Shown here piece by piece: positions 1 through 12,088 of a stretch of DNA of 57,969 nucleotides. The notes beneath the pieces are model-generated. The model had not been told where the DNA came from. It made no database searches and saw only the letters and a list, made by a program, of their open reading frames with translations. A program made the translations under genes and the position numbers. Where the stretch lies: positions 1-57,969 of the forward strand of contig NZ_WNDO01000034.1 of NCBI RefSeq assembly GCF_009912395.1, in the 5' to 3' direction. How positions within the stretch are numbered: position 1 is the stretch's first letter; each line of letters starts with the position of its first letter. This DNA comes from Luteibacter sp. Lineage in GTDB: Bacteria; Pseudomonadota; Gammaproteobacteria; Xanthomonadales; Rhodanobacteraceae.

Positions 1-34
1 CCCCGGTCTCTTCTGAGACCGGGGTTTTTCTTTT
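1..34 (+). terminator. Intrinsic terminator of an upstream gene
   Basis: A perfect 10-bp stem (1-10 with 15-24) with a TTCT loop is followed by a T-rich tract (25-34). It would end transcription of a plus-strand gene lying just left of the window. Confidence 0.85.
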
Positions 35-55
35 GCCTCGCCGCCCCCAAGCCCC

Positions 56-124
56 TGTAGGAGCGCGCTTGCGCGCGATCGGACCTCGCCGCAACACCCC
101 ATCGCGCGCTAGCGCGCTCCTACA
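56..124. repeat. REP pair (GTAGGAGCGCGC family)
   Basis: Two inverted copies of the palindromic REP unit face each other. The left arm begins TGTAGGAGCGCGCTTGCGCG; the right arm is its reverse complement ending CTCCTACA, with a CTAG variation in its own palindrome. They form one bipartite element about 70 bp long. The same family recurs across the window, mostly between genes. Confidence 0.9.
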
Positions 125-410
125 GAAAGCTCGAAACTCCAAACACAGCCAAGACTCCGCGAACCTCCGGTGGGCGGAGGCTCATGGCAGCCTGTGGGGT
201 GGGGGATACGCGCGGACGCAATCACTCGTATGACGCTGGCGGATGCAATGATGCTTCCGCCCACGAAGGATCAATCCGCAAGATGACGGTTCGTGACACA
301 CGTCCATCCCATCGATAGGCGGAAAAGGCAATCTCTCCGCCCAGGCGGGGCGGTTCCAAGGCTCACCGTCGCCGTGACTATCGTTAGGGATATCCCGACA
401 CCACAAATAA
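125..410. other. Gene-free stretch
   Basis: I see no convincing coding sequence between the first REP pair and the terminator at 411. The open frames on both strands lack plausible starts, ribosome binding sites or recognisable protein content. A G-rich part (about 170-215) and local hairpin-forming sequence are present, but I could not match them to a known RNA family. Confidence 0.5.
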
Positions 411-441
411 AAAGCCCGGACCGCGATGGCCCGGGCTTTTT
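411..441. terminator. Bidirectional intrinsic terminator
   Basis: The stem pairs 411-419 with 431-439 (AAAGCCCGG/CCGGGCTTT). It is flanked by an A run on the left and a T run on the right, so it can act on both strands. It lies 14 bases past the stop of the minus-strand DUF4879-like gene and most likely ends that transcript. Confidence 0.8.
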
Positions 442-454
442 TCGTTGTGATCCC

Positions 455-1009
455 TCAACGGATGTTGATCTGCGTAACGATCGTATTCCACGGGGAGTTC
501 AGCGACGTGTTCTGATATTTGAACGTACCCGACTGCTGGCCATCGAGGTTGTATTCGTTGAGCCAACCGGCCACCGTTTGTCCGGCGGTACAAGGCCAGG
601 TGTACTGGTTGCCGGTGATGCAGACAGATGTATGGCCGATCTGGGCCGAGCCTGGCAGCTGGCCACCATTCATCGAAACGAAGGGGTTGCCGCCGTAGCC
701 GATCTCAAGCACGGCCGTACGCAACTGCGCACCACCATGGTCGCAACTGGTCGAAAGCTGGCCCGCAGACGGGTACTCCCACCCACAGTTCGAGGAACCG
801 ACAGCGTAGACGATGATGCGGGTCAGGGGAGGCGCAGGGGCGAAGGGTGCGGCAGAAAAGCCGTTCGTCATCGGCGGCGCGACAATGTCGCCACGCTGGA
901 GAAGCGGTTCTAGCGCAGTGACGGCTGACGGGACATCTGCGGCCTGCTGGGCCTGGGAGGCTCCACAGACGATCATCGCTGTGGCGAATAGGACGGCACG
1001 GTAGGTCAT
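455..1009 (-). CDS. Small secreted DUF4879/YolA-like protein
   Basis: This encodes 184 residues from the ATG at 1009. The first 20 or so residues (TYRAVLFATAMIVCGASQAQ) form a clear Sec signal peptide ending ASQA, so the product is exported. The mature part carries 'STSCDHGG' and, near the end, 'TSLNSPWNT', a pattern I associate with the DUF4879 family (Bacillus YolA), whose function is unknown. Several cysteines suggest disulfides. The frame stays open upstream of 1009, but the signal peptide fixes this start. The ribosome binding site is weak. The gene stands alone and is followed by a terminator. Family assignment is from memory of motifs and is moderately sure; the molecular role is unknown. 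Confidence 0.65.
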   Translation of the reverse strand: MTYRAVLFATAMIVCGASQAQQAADVPSAVTALEPLLQRGDIVAPPMTNGFSAAPFAPAPPLTRIIVYAVGSSNCGWEYPSAGQLSTSCDHGGAQLRTAVLEIGYGGNPFVSMNGGQLPGSAQIGHTSVCITGNQYTWPCTAGQTVAGWLNEYNLDGQQSGTFKYQNTSLNSPWNTIVTQINIR

Positions 1010-1310
1010 CGATAGGGGTACTCGTGAAAGGGTACGAAAGCGATCGTCGAACGCGTCGATCGCCGCGGGTGCCAAGGAGATTCGCCGGCTCGAATAAACG
1101 TGTCCGAAGAGGGGCCTTGCACGAAACCTTCGCCGCGCCATGGCGAAGGCCCGAGCATGATCCGTGCATCGCGCGGTGAAGGATGTCGGCAATCGGGCGA
1201 TCGATAGGCTGAATTGGCAGCAAGCGCCGTTGGCCGATGCGCGACCGCCGCATGACACCTCACCGATAAGGCGGCATGATGGTTCCGTACGACGTAGCGA
1301 CGGAAAGACC
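1010..1310. other. Divergent intergenic region upstream of glpR
   Basis: This 301-base region separates the minus-strand DUF4879-like gene from glpR and must hold both promoters. A perfect 7-bp inverted repeat (CTTCGCC/GGCGAAG, 1128-1148) lies in it. No T tract follows, so it is not a terminator. I see no coding sequence. Confidence 0.4.
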
Positions 1311-2081
1311 ATGGATCCACGACTCAATCGACGCCAAGAAGAACTCATCGCCCTTGTGCAGAGGGAAGGCTTCGTCGGCGTCGACGAACTGGCCAGCCAT
1401 TTCGACGTGGCGCCGCAGACCATCCGGCGTGACCTGAACCTCCTGGAAGACGGTGGCCTGATCCGTCGTTACCACGGTGGTGTCAGCGCGCCTTCCAGCG
1501 TGGAAAACGTGGCCTACGACGCGCGCCAGTCACTGCAAGCCGTGGAAAAAGGCCGGATCGCCCAGGCCATCGCCCGGGAGATCCCGGATGGCTCATCCCT
1601 GTTCATCAACCTGGGCACGACAAACGAAGGCGTCGGCCGGGCACTGCTTGACCATCGAGACCTGCGCGTCATCACCAACAACCTCAATATCGCGATCCTG
1701 CTGAGCCAGAATCCTACCTTCGAGGTGATTGTCGCCGGCGGCGTGGTGCGTCGACGCGATCATGGTGTCACCGGCGAGGCGACGATCGAGCTGATACGGC
1801 AGTTCAAGGTCGACTACGGCATCATCGGCATTTCAGGCATCGAGCTCGACGGCACCCTGCTGGATTTCGACTTCCACGAAGTCCGCGTCGCGCAGGCGAT
1901 CATCGAACATTCCCGCCAGGTCTTCCTTGGTGCGGACCACAGCAAGATCGGCCGCAACGCGATGGTGCGCCTGGGTGACTTCTCGCGGGTCGATGCCTGG
2001 TTCACCGATCGCACGCCGCCGGACGAGTTGCTTCCCGTGCTCGAAAGCTCGAACACGCAGCTCCACATCGCCGGCGACTAG
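1311..2081 (+). CDS. glpR: GlpR, DeoR-family glycerol-3-phosphate regulon repressor
   Basis: The 256-residue product has the DeoR layout: an N-terminal winged helix-turn-helix (about 5-57, with 'VDELASHFDVAPQTIRRDL') and a C-terminal sugar-phosphate sensor domain with 'NLGTT' and 'ITNNLNIA', the ISOCOT fold typical of the family. Proteins of this type repress glycerol genes and release DNA when glycerol-3-phosphate binds. The ATG at 1311 has GGAAAG at 1302-1307; the frame is open further upstream but that part is not family-like. Its likely targets, glpD-glpF-glpK, begin 2.2 kb downstream, and direct repeats before glpD fit a DeoR-type operator. Assignment to glycerol rests on this context as well as similarity. 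Confidence 0.88.
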   Translation: MDPRLNRRQEELIALVQREGFVGVDELASHFDVAPQTIRRDLNLLEDGGLIRRYHGGVSAPSSVENVAYDARQSLQAVEKGRIAQAIAREIPDGSSLFINLGTTNEGVGRALLDHRDLRVITNNLNIAILLSQNPTFEVIVAGGVVRRRDHGVTGEATIELIRQFKVDYGIIGISGIELDGTLLDFDFHEVRVAQAIIEHSRQVFLGADHSKIGRNAMVRLGDFSRVDAWFTDRTPPDELLPVLESSNTQLHIAGD

Positions 2082-2093
2082 CCTTCCTGCACC

Positions 2094-2125
2094 GCGAGGG
2101 CCGGTTCATCCGCGCGAGCCCTCGC
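2094..2125. terminator. Hairpin between convergent genes
   Basis: An 8-bp perfect stem (GCGAGGGC/GCCCTCGC) with a 16-base loop sits between the convergent ends of glpR and the MBL-fold gene. It has no T tract, so termination is only a possibility. Confidence 0.35.
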
Positions 2126-2136
2126 AACGACATCTG

Positions 2137-3036
2137 TCATTCAACGCAGGGTTCCCACGCATATCCCGCGCCGTCGTTCCGGATACGCCCCAACCCCGGA
2201 AATGGCGCGTGCGCTGCACCGACGATATCTCCTCGCCGCGCCATCGCATTGAGGAACGCTTTGCGCGTCGCGTGCGCTCGCATAGGATCGCTGTCGTAAC
2301 AGACGGTCACGCCGGGCGTGACCAGTTGCACCGCGGCGACATGGAACAGATCCCCGCAAAACACGATATCGCCGGCATCCGTGCGTACCCGATATCCGGT
2401 GTGCCCACAGGTGTGACCTGGCAGGGGTTCCGCCGAGATATAACCGAGCCAGGTCGTTCCCGGCTCGAACGGCCGGTAGCGTCCTTCCCGGAGATACGGG
2501 GCGAGTGTCCGTCGGGCATGTTCGAACGTCGCGCGAACGCTGCCGTCGACATCGGCAGGTTCACCGTTATCCAGCCAGAACTCGGATTCGTCGCGAGGCA
2601 CATGTACGGTGGCCCGTGAAAACACGGCCTCGCCATGGTGCGTCAGGCCGCCCATGTGATCCGGATGAAGGTGCGTCAGAAGTACGATATCGATGTCGTG
2701 CGGATCGTACCCGGCGGCCATGAGCTGCAGGGTCATCCTCCCGAGCGTGGCGTCCTGGAGATGGCCCGCCCCGGTATCGATCAGCGTACGGTGCGTACCG
2801 TCGTCCACTAGGAAGGCGTTCACGTGACTGGGAACCACGGCGTCCAGGTGGGCATCTTCCAGCAGATCGCCCAACGGCGTGTCACCACTGCGTAGGACAT
2901 CGTGGGCGCATAGAGGAAAATGCCCGTCGCACAGGGCGGTGATCGTCAGCGCGCCGAATACCGTCCGGTGAAAGGTCGCGTCGTCCCTGGTGGATGACGA
3001 AGGCTGTCGAAGCAGTACGGGGAGGTTGTCACACAT
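2137..3036 (-). CDS. MBL-fold metallo-hydrolase
   Basis: This 299-residue protein has the metallo-beta-lactamase metal site H122-x-H124-x-D126-H127 ('THLHPDHMGG'), a later His in 'LPGHTCGHTG' and an Asp in 'IVFCGDLFH'. That is the binuclear zinc layout of lactonase-like and other hydrolases (YtnP/AttM-like). No signal peptide is seen, so it is probably cytoplasmic. The ATG at 3036 has only a weak ribosome site. The LysR-type gene lies 81 bases upstream in the same orientation and may control it or be co-transcribed. The substrate cannot be told; quorum-signal lactone hydrolysis is one possibility but is not shown by the sequence. Confidence 0.82.
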   Translation of the reverse strand: MCDNLPVLLRQPSSSTRDDATFHRTVFGALTITALCDGHFPLCAHDVLRSGDTPLGDLLEDAHLDAVVPSHVNAFLVDDGTHRTLIDTGAGHLQDATLGRMTLQLMAAGYDPHDIDIVLLTHLHPDHMGGLTHHGEAVFSRATVHVPRDESEFWLDNGEPADVDGSVRATFEHARRTLAPYLREGRYRPFEPGTTWLGYISAEPLPGHTCGHTGYRVRTDAGDIVFCGDLFHVAAVQLVTPGVTVCYDSDPMRAHATRKAFLNAMARRGDIVGAAHAPFPGLGRIRNDGAGYAWEPCVE

Positions 3037-3117
3037 GGGAAGGAATGCCTGGGTAAGGGATTCCAGCGTGCCGTTCCCATCGCATCGCGCACACTGACAG
3101 CCGTGTGCGTCAGTCCT

Positions 3118-3984
3118 TCAGGAATGTTCGGGCTCGCCGCCCAGCATGCGCATGGCGATATCGGCGAGGGCGCGCACGCGATCCATGCCGCGCATGTCTT
3201 CGTGGTAGCCCATCCAGATATGCCGTGACGGCGGCTCCTCGCCAAGGTCGATGCGTCGCAGGCCGATCGTGGTGTCGCCCACTGCGCGGGGCAACACCGC
3301 AAGCCCCATGCCCCGCTGGCATAGCCGGGCCTGTAGGGCGCGATGGTTCGACACGATGACCGGGCGTGCATGCGGCAACATTTCTTCCAGCCAGTCCACT
3401 TCGGGATAGCGGTGGACCGAGGTATCCATCAGTACAAGATCGGTCCCGCGTCCGTCGCCCCGTGTGGGTGTCGTGGCATCGTCCCGTGCGTACAGTCCGT
3501 AGTCGATCCGGAGGAGGCGGCACTGCACGACACCCGGTTCCTCGAAAGGCACGACACGAAAGACCACATCGGCTTCTCGACGGGAAAGGTCATAACGCCG
3601 GGAACTGACCATCAGCTCCGGCCGGATGCCGGGATGATCCTGAAGCACGGCTTCGATGACCGGCGGCAGGATATAGGTGGCGAACCAGTCGGCGGACGAG
3701 ATCCGTAGCGGACCGGCCAATGTACCGTCCTCCCCGGCCAGCCGGCGCTGGATCGCCAGGGCGGAGGCTTCCATCTCCTCGGCAAGCCGGAGTACGCGAG
3801 CGCCGGCGTCCGTGAGCAACACACCGTCCGTATGCCGCTGGAACAGGGGCTGGCCCGTGTCCTCCTCGAAGGCCCGGACCCGTCGTCCGACGGTCGGGTG
3901 GCTGAGGCCCAGCGTCCGTGCAGCGGCGCCCAGCGAGCCCTGGCGGGCCACGGCGAGAAAGATACGAACGTCACTCCAGTCCAC
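3118..3984 (-). CDS. LysR-family transcriptional regulator
   Basis: From the GTG at 3984 the product is 288 residues, the usual LysR length. The N-terminal helix-turn-helix reads 'GSLGAAARTLGLSHPTVGRR' (about 15-35), and a periplasmic-binding-protein-like effector domain follows ('GPLRISSADWFATYILPPV'). I chose the GTG because AGGAG lies 8 bases upstream and the frame upstream (to 4122) would overlap the putative glpD operator and is not family-like. It lies between glpR and glpD and upstream of the MBL-fold hydrolase gene. Its target and inducer are unknown; control of the neighbouring hydrolase is the simplest guess. Confidence 0.8.
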   Translation of the reverse strand: MDWSDVRIFLAVARQGSLGAAARTLGLSHPTVGRRVRAFEEDTGQPLFQRHTDGVLLTDAGARVLRLAEEMEASALAIQRRLAGEDGTLAGPLRISSADWFATYILPPVIEAVLQDHPGIRPELMVSSRRYDLSRREADVVFRVVPFEEPGVVQCRLLRIDYGLYARDDATTPTRGDGRGTDLVLMDTSVHRYPEVDWLEEMLPHARPVIVSNHRALQARLCQRGMGLAVLPRAVGDTTIGLRRIDLGEEPPSRHIWMGYHEDMRGMDRVRALADIAMRMLGGEPEHS

Positions 3985-4094
3985 GGCCGGGCTCCTGTCG
4001 GCGAAGATTCCGACTGTGCGTGAGCCGGGGAGGGCTGGCAAGCCGGCTTTCCGGCTGCCGGCTGACTTGCCGATTCGCTGCAATGCAGCGTGCG

Positions 4095-4124
4095 ATGTTC
4101 GTTTGTGTTCGAATATGCTCATTT
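4095..4124 (+). promoter_or_regulatory. Candidate GlpR operator: three tandem 10-bp repeats
   Basis: Three head-to-tail 10-mers read ATGTTCGTTT, GTGTTCGAAT and ATGCTCATTT. A further TGTTCG lies at 4158-4163. TGTTCG is the half-site core of E. coli GlpR operators, and DeoR-family proteins often bind repeats one helical turn apart. The site lies about 140-170 bases ahead of glpD and just outside the chosen LysR start, so it could act on either promoter. Confidence 0.5.
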
Positions 4125-4265
4125 CAACGCGGGCTAGGCGCCGCTGATCGTGTGAAATGTTCGTATTTGCGCAAGTTTTGGCAAATCGGTCCCCGAAACG
4201 AACGTACCCGAGCGTAGGGTTTCACCCCTCAGCGTCGTCTCGCCTCCAGCCAAGCGGAGTGCGTG

Positions 4266-5780
4266 ATGGTCGAGCAGGTCGATGTTCTGGTGGTAGGTGG
4301 TGGCGTGAACGGCGTGGGCATTGCCCGCGATGCCGTAGGTCGCGGCCTGAGCGTGTGGTTGTGCGAGCGCGACGATCTCGCCTCGCATACGTCCAGCGCC
4401 AGCACCAAGCTGATCCATGGCGGCCTTCGCTACCTGGAGCAATTCGAATTCGCCCTGGTGGGAAAGGCGCTGGCGGAGCGCGAAGTGCTGCTGCGTGCCG
4501 CGCCGCACATCATCTGGCCGTTACGTTTCGTGTTGCCGCACCAGCCTCACCTGCGTCCGGCGTGGATGATCCGCATCGGCCTGTTCCTCTACGACCATCT
4601 CGGCCGCGGCCGTCGCACCCTGCCGGGCTCGCGCCGCGTCCGCTTCGGCAAGCACGTCACCGGTGAACCGCTGCGCGACGAATTCACCCAAGGCTTCGTG
4701 TACTCCGACGCCTGGGTGCAGGACGCCCGCCTGGTGGTCCTCAACGCCATGGATGCCGCCCGTCGCGGTGCCCACATCGAAACACATACCCGCTGCGTCA
4801 GCGCTCGTCGCGACGGCGATGGCTGGACGGCCGAACTGGAAGCCCGCGACGGTTCCCGTCATTTCGTCAAAGCCCGCGCCCTGGTGAATGCCGCCGGTCC
4901 CTGGGCCGCCTCGTTCCTCGACGACGTGGCCCATGTGAAGCACGATCACTCGCTACGCCTGATCAAGGGCAGCCACATCGTGGTGCCGAAGATCTTCGAC
5001 CATCGCTACGCGTACATCTTCCAGCAGCCGGACCGGCGCATCGTCTTCGCCATTCCGTACGAGCGCGATTTCACGCTGATCGGCACGACGGACATCGAAT
5101 ACAAGGACGATCCGTCGCATCCGACGATCTCGGACGACGAAACCGCCTACCTCTGCGAAGCGGCCAACCGCTACTTTAAGAAACAACTCACGACAAGCGA
5201 CGTGGTCTGGAGCTACAGCGGCGTCCGTCCGCTCCTTCAGGACGATTCGGGCAAGGCCTCCGAAGTGACGCGCGACTACCTGCTCGATATCGACCAGCAC
5301 GGCGCGCCGCTGCTCAACGTATTCGGTGGCAAGCTCACCACCTTCCGCAAGCTGTCCGAGGAAGCCGTGGACCGTCTCGCCCCCCTGCTGGGCAACACCA
5401 AGCCGGCCTGGACCGCCGACGCGCCGCCGTTGCCCGGCGGTGACGAACGCGACATGGACGAACTGATCGCCGACCTGCGCTCCAGCCGCCCGTGGCTGAC
5501 CGAAAACCACGCCTGGCGCCTCGCCCATAGCTACGGTACCCGTGCGCGCGACCTGCTTGGCGAGGCCAGCGGACTCGACGCGCTGGGCCAGCATTTCGGC
5601 GCCGACCTCTACCAGGCCGAAGTCGATTACCTCGTGCGCCACGAGTGGGCGACCGAGGACGAAGATATCCTCTGGCGCCGTAGCAAGCTCGGCCTGCGTA
5701 TCGACGCGCAGGGCGTGCGCCAGCTCACCGATTACCTCGCCCGTCGTTTCCCGAAGAACGAAAAAACAACGAACCCATAG
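4266..5780 (+). CDS. glpD: Glycerol-3-phosphate dehydrogenase, aerobic (GlpD)
   Basis: This 504-residue flavoenzyme oxidises glycerol-3-phosphate to dihydroxyacetone phosphate at the inner membrane and passes electrons to quinone. The N-terminus holds the FAD Rossmann motif 'VLVVGGGVNGVGIARDA' and then 'STKLIHGGLRYLEQFE', a GlpD signature. A typical C-terminal helical domain follows. Full length is about that of E. coli GlpD. ATG 4266 is preceded by GGAG at 4256-4259 with a good gap; a GTG three bases earlier is too close to that site. It opens the glpD-glpF-glpK cluster and probably answers to GlpR through the repeats upstream. Confidence 0.97.
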   Translation: MVEQVDVLVVGGGVNGVGIARDAVGRGLSVWLCERDDLASHTSSASTKLIHGGLRYLEQFEFALVGKALAEREVLLRAAPHIIWPLRFVLPHQPHLRPAWMIRIGLFLYDHLGRGRRTLPGSRRVRFGKHVTGEPLRDEFTQGFVYSDAWVQDARLVVLNAMDAARRGAHIETHTRCVSARRDGDGWTAELEARDGSRHFVKARALVNAAGPWAASFLDDVAHVKHDHSLRLIKGSHIVVPKIFDHRYAYIFQQPDRRIVFAIPYERDFTLIGTTDIEYKDDPSHPTISDDETAYLCEAANRYFKKQLTTSDVVWSYSGVRPLLQDDSGKASEVTRDYLLDIDQHGAPLLNVFGGKLTTFRKLSEEAVDRLAPLLGNTKPAWTADAPPLPGGDERDMDELIADLRSSRPWLTENHAWRLAHSYGTRARDLLGEASGLDALGQHFGADLYQAEVDYLVRHEWATEDEDILWRRSKLGLRIDAQGVRQLTDYLARRFPKNEKTTNP

Positions 5781-5825
5781 TACGGGGACGGGCTCCACAC
5801 CGTGCAACCAATGGAGAGTCAGGTC

Positions 5826-8173
<2,348 letters not shown>

Positions 8174-8179
8174 AGCGTT

Positions 8180-8250
8180 TGTAGGAGCGCGCTTGCGCGC
8201 GATGGGGTACTCGGTAAGAAGCCTCCATCGCGCGCAAGCGCGCTCCTACA
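8180..8250. repeat. REP pair (GTAGGAGCGCGC family)
   Basis: Two full inverted arms are separated by about 22 bases, between the glpK stop and the terminator. The position after the last gene of an operon is typical for REP pairs. Confidence 0.92.
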
Positions 8251-8265
8251 GAAAGACGACGCAAA

Positions 8266-8302
8266 AAAAGGGGCGGCGCATCACTGCGCCGCCCCTTCTT
8301 TA
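8266..8302. terminator. Bidirectional intrinsic terminator, glpK / PfkB-family kinase
   Basis: A 13-bp perfect stem (8268-8280 with 8285-8297) has a TCAC loop, an A run on the left and a T-rich end on the right. It lies between convergent glpK and the PfkB-family gene and can serve both. Confidence 0.88.
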
Positions 8303-8310
8303 TCGATGCC

Positions 8311-9246
8311 TCAAGCCAGCTCGTAACCGAACTGTCCCTTGAACTCGGCCGCGAACTGCTCGTACGTGAAGTACTGGTTCTGCGTGCCCGGATGTTCGAC
8401 CTTCAGCGCGCCCATCAGCGACGCCATGTTGCCGATGGTCTTCCAGTCGTAGCCCTTCATGATGCCGAAGATGAGGCCGGCGCGGTAAGCGTCGCCGCAA
8501 CCGGTGGGGTCGACGACCTGGCGCTCGCGCGCCGGACCGATCTCGATGACTTCGCCGTTGACGTGGATCTGCGAACCGCGCGGGCCGAGGGTGACGATGT
8601 AGGCCTCCACCTTGGACGCGATGTCGGTCGCGCTCCAACCCGTGCGCTGCTGCAACAGCTGCGACTCGTAGTCGTTGACGATGACGTACTTCGATTTTTC
8701 GATCATCGAGCGGAACTCGTCGCCGTTGAACAGCGGCATCGCCTGGCCCGGGTCGAAGATGAAGGGCACGCCGCGCGCGGCGAACTCGTCCACATGCTGC
8801 AGCATGGCTTCGCGGCCATCCGGCGCGACGATGCCGAACTCGTAATCCGGGATGTCACGCACATGGTTGTCGTGCGCGTTGGACATGGCGCCCGGATGGA
8901 AGGCGGTGATCTGGTTGTTGTCCAGGTCGGTGGTGATGAAGCACTGCGGCGTGAACATGTCGTCGTACTGGCGCACGCCGTCGAGACGGATGCCGTGCTT
9001 TTCCATGTGCGTACGGTACGGACCGAAATCCTGGCCGACGGTGGCCACCGGCATCGGGTCGCCGCCAAGCAGCTTCAGGTTGTAGGCGATGTTGCCCGCG
9101 CAGCCGCCGAACTCGCGGCGCATGGCCGGCACCAGGAACGACACGTTCAGGATGTGAACCTGATCCGGAATGATGTGGTTCTTGAACTGGTCCTGGAACA
9201 CCATGATGGTGTCATAGGCGAGCGATCCGCAGATTACGGCAGTCAT
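8311..9246 (-). CDS. PfkB-family carbohydrate/nucleoside kinase
   Basis: The 311-residue product has the PfkB C-terminal signature with the catalytic Asp in 'VVDPTGCGDAYRAGL', and the N-terminal 'REFGGCAGNIAYNLKLLGG' that lines the substrate lid. It transfers phosphate from ATP to a sugar or nucleoside. Related proteins in this order are often labelled adenosine kinase or simply carbohydrate kinase; the substrate cannot be settled here. The ATG at 9246 gives a normal family N-terminus ('MTAVICGSLAYDTIM'), although its ribosome site is weak. The gene stands alone, divergent from mreB and convergent with glpK. Confidence 0.85.
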   Translation of the reverse strand: MTAVICGSLAYDTIMVFQDQFKNHIIPDQVHILNVSFLVPAMRREFGGCAGNIAYNLKLLGGDPMPVATVGQDFGPYRTHMEKHGIRLDGVRQYDDMFTPQCFITTDLDNNQITAFHPGAMSNAHDNHVRDIPDYEFGIVAPDGREAMLQHVDEFAARGVPFIFDPGQAMPLFNGDEFRSMIEKSKYVIVNDYESQLLQQRTGWSATDIASKVEAYIVTLGPRGSQIHVNGEVIEIGPARERQVVDPTGCGDAYRAGLIFGIMKGYDWKTIGNMASLMGALKVEHPGTQNQYFTYEQFAAEFKGQFGYELA

Positions 9247-9321
9247 GCGTTGGTGACCCTGAAGTGATTGGCGCGGCCGTGACCCGGCCGCCGCGAACTC
9301 GGACCGCGCGGGGTCCGGTAA

Positions 9322-10560
<1,239 letters not shown>

Positions 10561-10601
10561 TGACCGCGCGCCCCGCGCATTTGGCCGGAGCGCGCTGACC
10601 C

Positions 10602-11600
10602 ATGGCCCTGAATCGCGACGACAAGTCGCCGCTGTTCTCGCCTGCGGTGGCGGGTACCCTGCGCCTGATCGTCTACCTCGCGCTCGCCTGCGTCATCATG
10701 GTGATGGATCACCGCAGTGGCTGGCTGGCCAACGTGCGGTATGGCCTGTCGCTCGTGGTGGAGCCCATCTACCGCGTGGCGGGTCTGCCGTCGCAGGGCT
10801 TCCACGCGGCCACGGTGGCCTTCGCCGATCGCCAGGCTCTCACCGAGGCCAACCAGCGCCTGCGTGAGGACTTGCTGCTGGCCAACGCCAAGCTCAACCG
10901 CATGGCCTCCGTCGCCGAGCAGAACCAGCGTCTCAAGGAGCTGCTGGACACCCAGCACAGTCTTTCGCTGAACGTGCAGCTGGCGCGTCTGGTCGGCGTG
11001 GACCTCGGCGTGTACCGCCATCGCATCGTTCTGAACGTGGGCTCGCGCGACAAGGTGCAGCCCGGCCAGGTGGTGATCGATGCCCGTGGCGTCATGGGCC
11101 AGATCGTCGAGGTGATGCCCACCACCTCCGTCGCCATGCTCATCACCGACCCGAACCACGCCATCCCCGTGACCATCGAACGTACCGGCCTGCGCACCAT
11201 CGCCTATGGCTCGCGCGCGGGCGACATGCTCACGCTGCCCAATATTCCGGTCGCGGCCGACGTGCAGGTGGGCGACAAGCTGGTCACCTCCGGCCTTGGC
11301 GGTCGTTTCCCGCCGGGCTTCCCCGTGGGCGAGATCCGCGACGTGGCACAGACCCCCTCGGGCACCTTCCTTTCCGCGCAGGCGCGGCCCGCCGCCGACC
11401 TGGACCGCAGCGAGGACGTCCTCCTCCTGCACGACCTGGCCGAGCCGGCCGGTCCGCCGCCGCCCGCGCCGAACGCCGGTCCGCCGGCCAGCCTGGCGCC
11501 GGATCTGAACGCGCCGCCACCGCCGACCTTGCCGTCGGTGACCGCGCCCAGCGCCACGCCTACGCCCACCCGTGCGGCCAGTTCGGGGACGCAGCCATGA
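10602..11600 (+). CDS. mreC: Rod-shape-determining protein MreC
   Basis: The 332-residue bitopic protein has one N-terminal membrane span ('LRLIVYLALACVIMVM', about 21-36), a coiled coil ('ALTEANQRLREDLLLANAKLNRM') and the periplasmic beta domain with 'VGSRDKVQPGQVVIDARGVMGQIVEV'. MreC links the MreB filament to PBP2 and RodA. The tail from about residue 285 is a proline/alanine-rich, probably disordered extension. The gene follows mreB by 41 bases and overlaps mreD by four (ATGA), so the two are probably translationally coupled. Confidence 0.95.
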   Translation: MALNRDDKSPLFSPAVAGTLRLIVYLALACVIMVMDHRSGWLANVRYGLSLVVEPIYRVAGLPSQGFHAATVAFADRQALTEANQRLREDLLLANAKLNRMASVAEQNQRLKELLDTQHSLSLNVQLARLVGVDLGVYRHRIVLNVGSRDKVQPGQVVIDARGVMGQIVEVMPTTSVAMLITDPNHAIPVTIERTGLRTIAYGSRAGDMLTLPNIPVAADVQVGDKLVTSGLGGRFPPGFPVGEIRDVAQTPSGTFLSAQARPAADLDRSEDVLLLHDLAEPAGPPPPAPNAGPPASLAPDLNAPPPPTLPSVTAPSATPTPTRAASSGTQP

Positions 11601-12088
11601 ACAAGGTTCGCGTCCGCGTCTTGTGGTTCTCGGCCACGCTGGTCCTCTCGCTGTTCCTGATGCTGATCCCGATGCCGGGGTTGCTGGCGCCGTTCAAGCC
11701 GTACTGGCCCGCGCTGGTGCTGCTCTACTGGTGCCTGCAGTCCGGTGATCGTGTTTCGCTGGGCATGGCGTTCTGCCTGGGTATCGCCGCCGACCTGTTC
11801 GACGGCATGCTGCTCGGCGAGCAGGCCCTGCGCCTCACCGCCATGGTCTTCATCGCGTTGCGCTTCCGCTCGCGCCTGCGCTTCTTCCCGATGTGGCAGC
11901 AGTCGCTGGCCGTGCTTGGTCTGCTGGTGAACGATCGCATCCTGCTTTTGCTGGTGCGTGTGTTCGGCGGCGACCCGCTGCCGCCGCCGGAGTTCTGGAT
12001 TTCGCCGCTGGTCGGCGCGGCCCTGTGGCCGTTCGTGTTCCTGATCCTCGACGACCTGCGTGCGCGCCTGCGCATCCATGACGCATGA
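11597..12088 (+). CDS. mreD: Rod-shape-determining protein MreD
   Basis: This 163-residue inner-membrane protein is almost entirely hydrophobic, with about five predicted spans, and has the family element 'GIAADLFDGMLLGEQALRLT'. It works with MreC in the elongasome. Its start overlaps the mreC stop, and its end overlaps the start of mrdA by four bases. Sequence is poorly conserved in this family, so the call leans on length, hydrophobicity and position. Confidence 0.92.
   Translation: MNKVRVRVLWFSATLVLSLFLMLIPMPGLLAPFKPYWPALVLLYWCLQSGDRVSLGMAFCLGIAADLFDGMLLGEQALRLTAMVFIALRFRSRLRFFPMWQQSLAVLGLLVNDRILLLLVRVFGGDPLPPPEFWISPLVGAALWPFVFLILDDLRARLRIHDA

Noticed and set aside
125-410. Structured RNA (6S, RNase P, SRP or glycine riboswitch) in the gene-free left end
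   Set aside because: I looked for the conserved cores of these RNAs on both strands and found none; local hairpins alone are not enough in GC-rich DNA.
293-913. 206-residue plus-strand frame at the left end
   Set aside because: It runs antisense through the DUF4879-like gene and across a terminator, with no ribosome site or recognisable text.
3985-4122. Longer LysR protein starting at 4122
   Set aside because: The extra 46 residues have no family likeness, cover the tandem operator repeats, and the GTG at 3984 has a good AGGAG in front.
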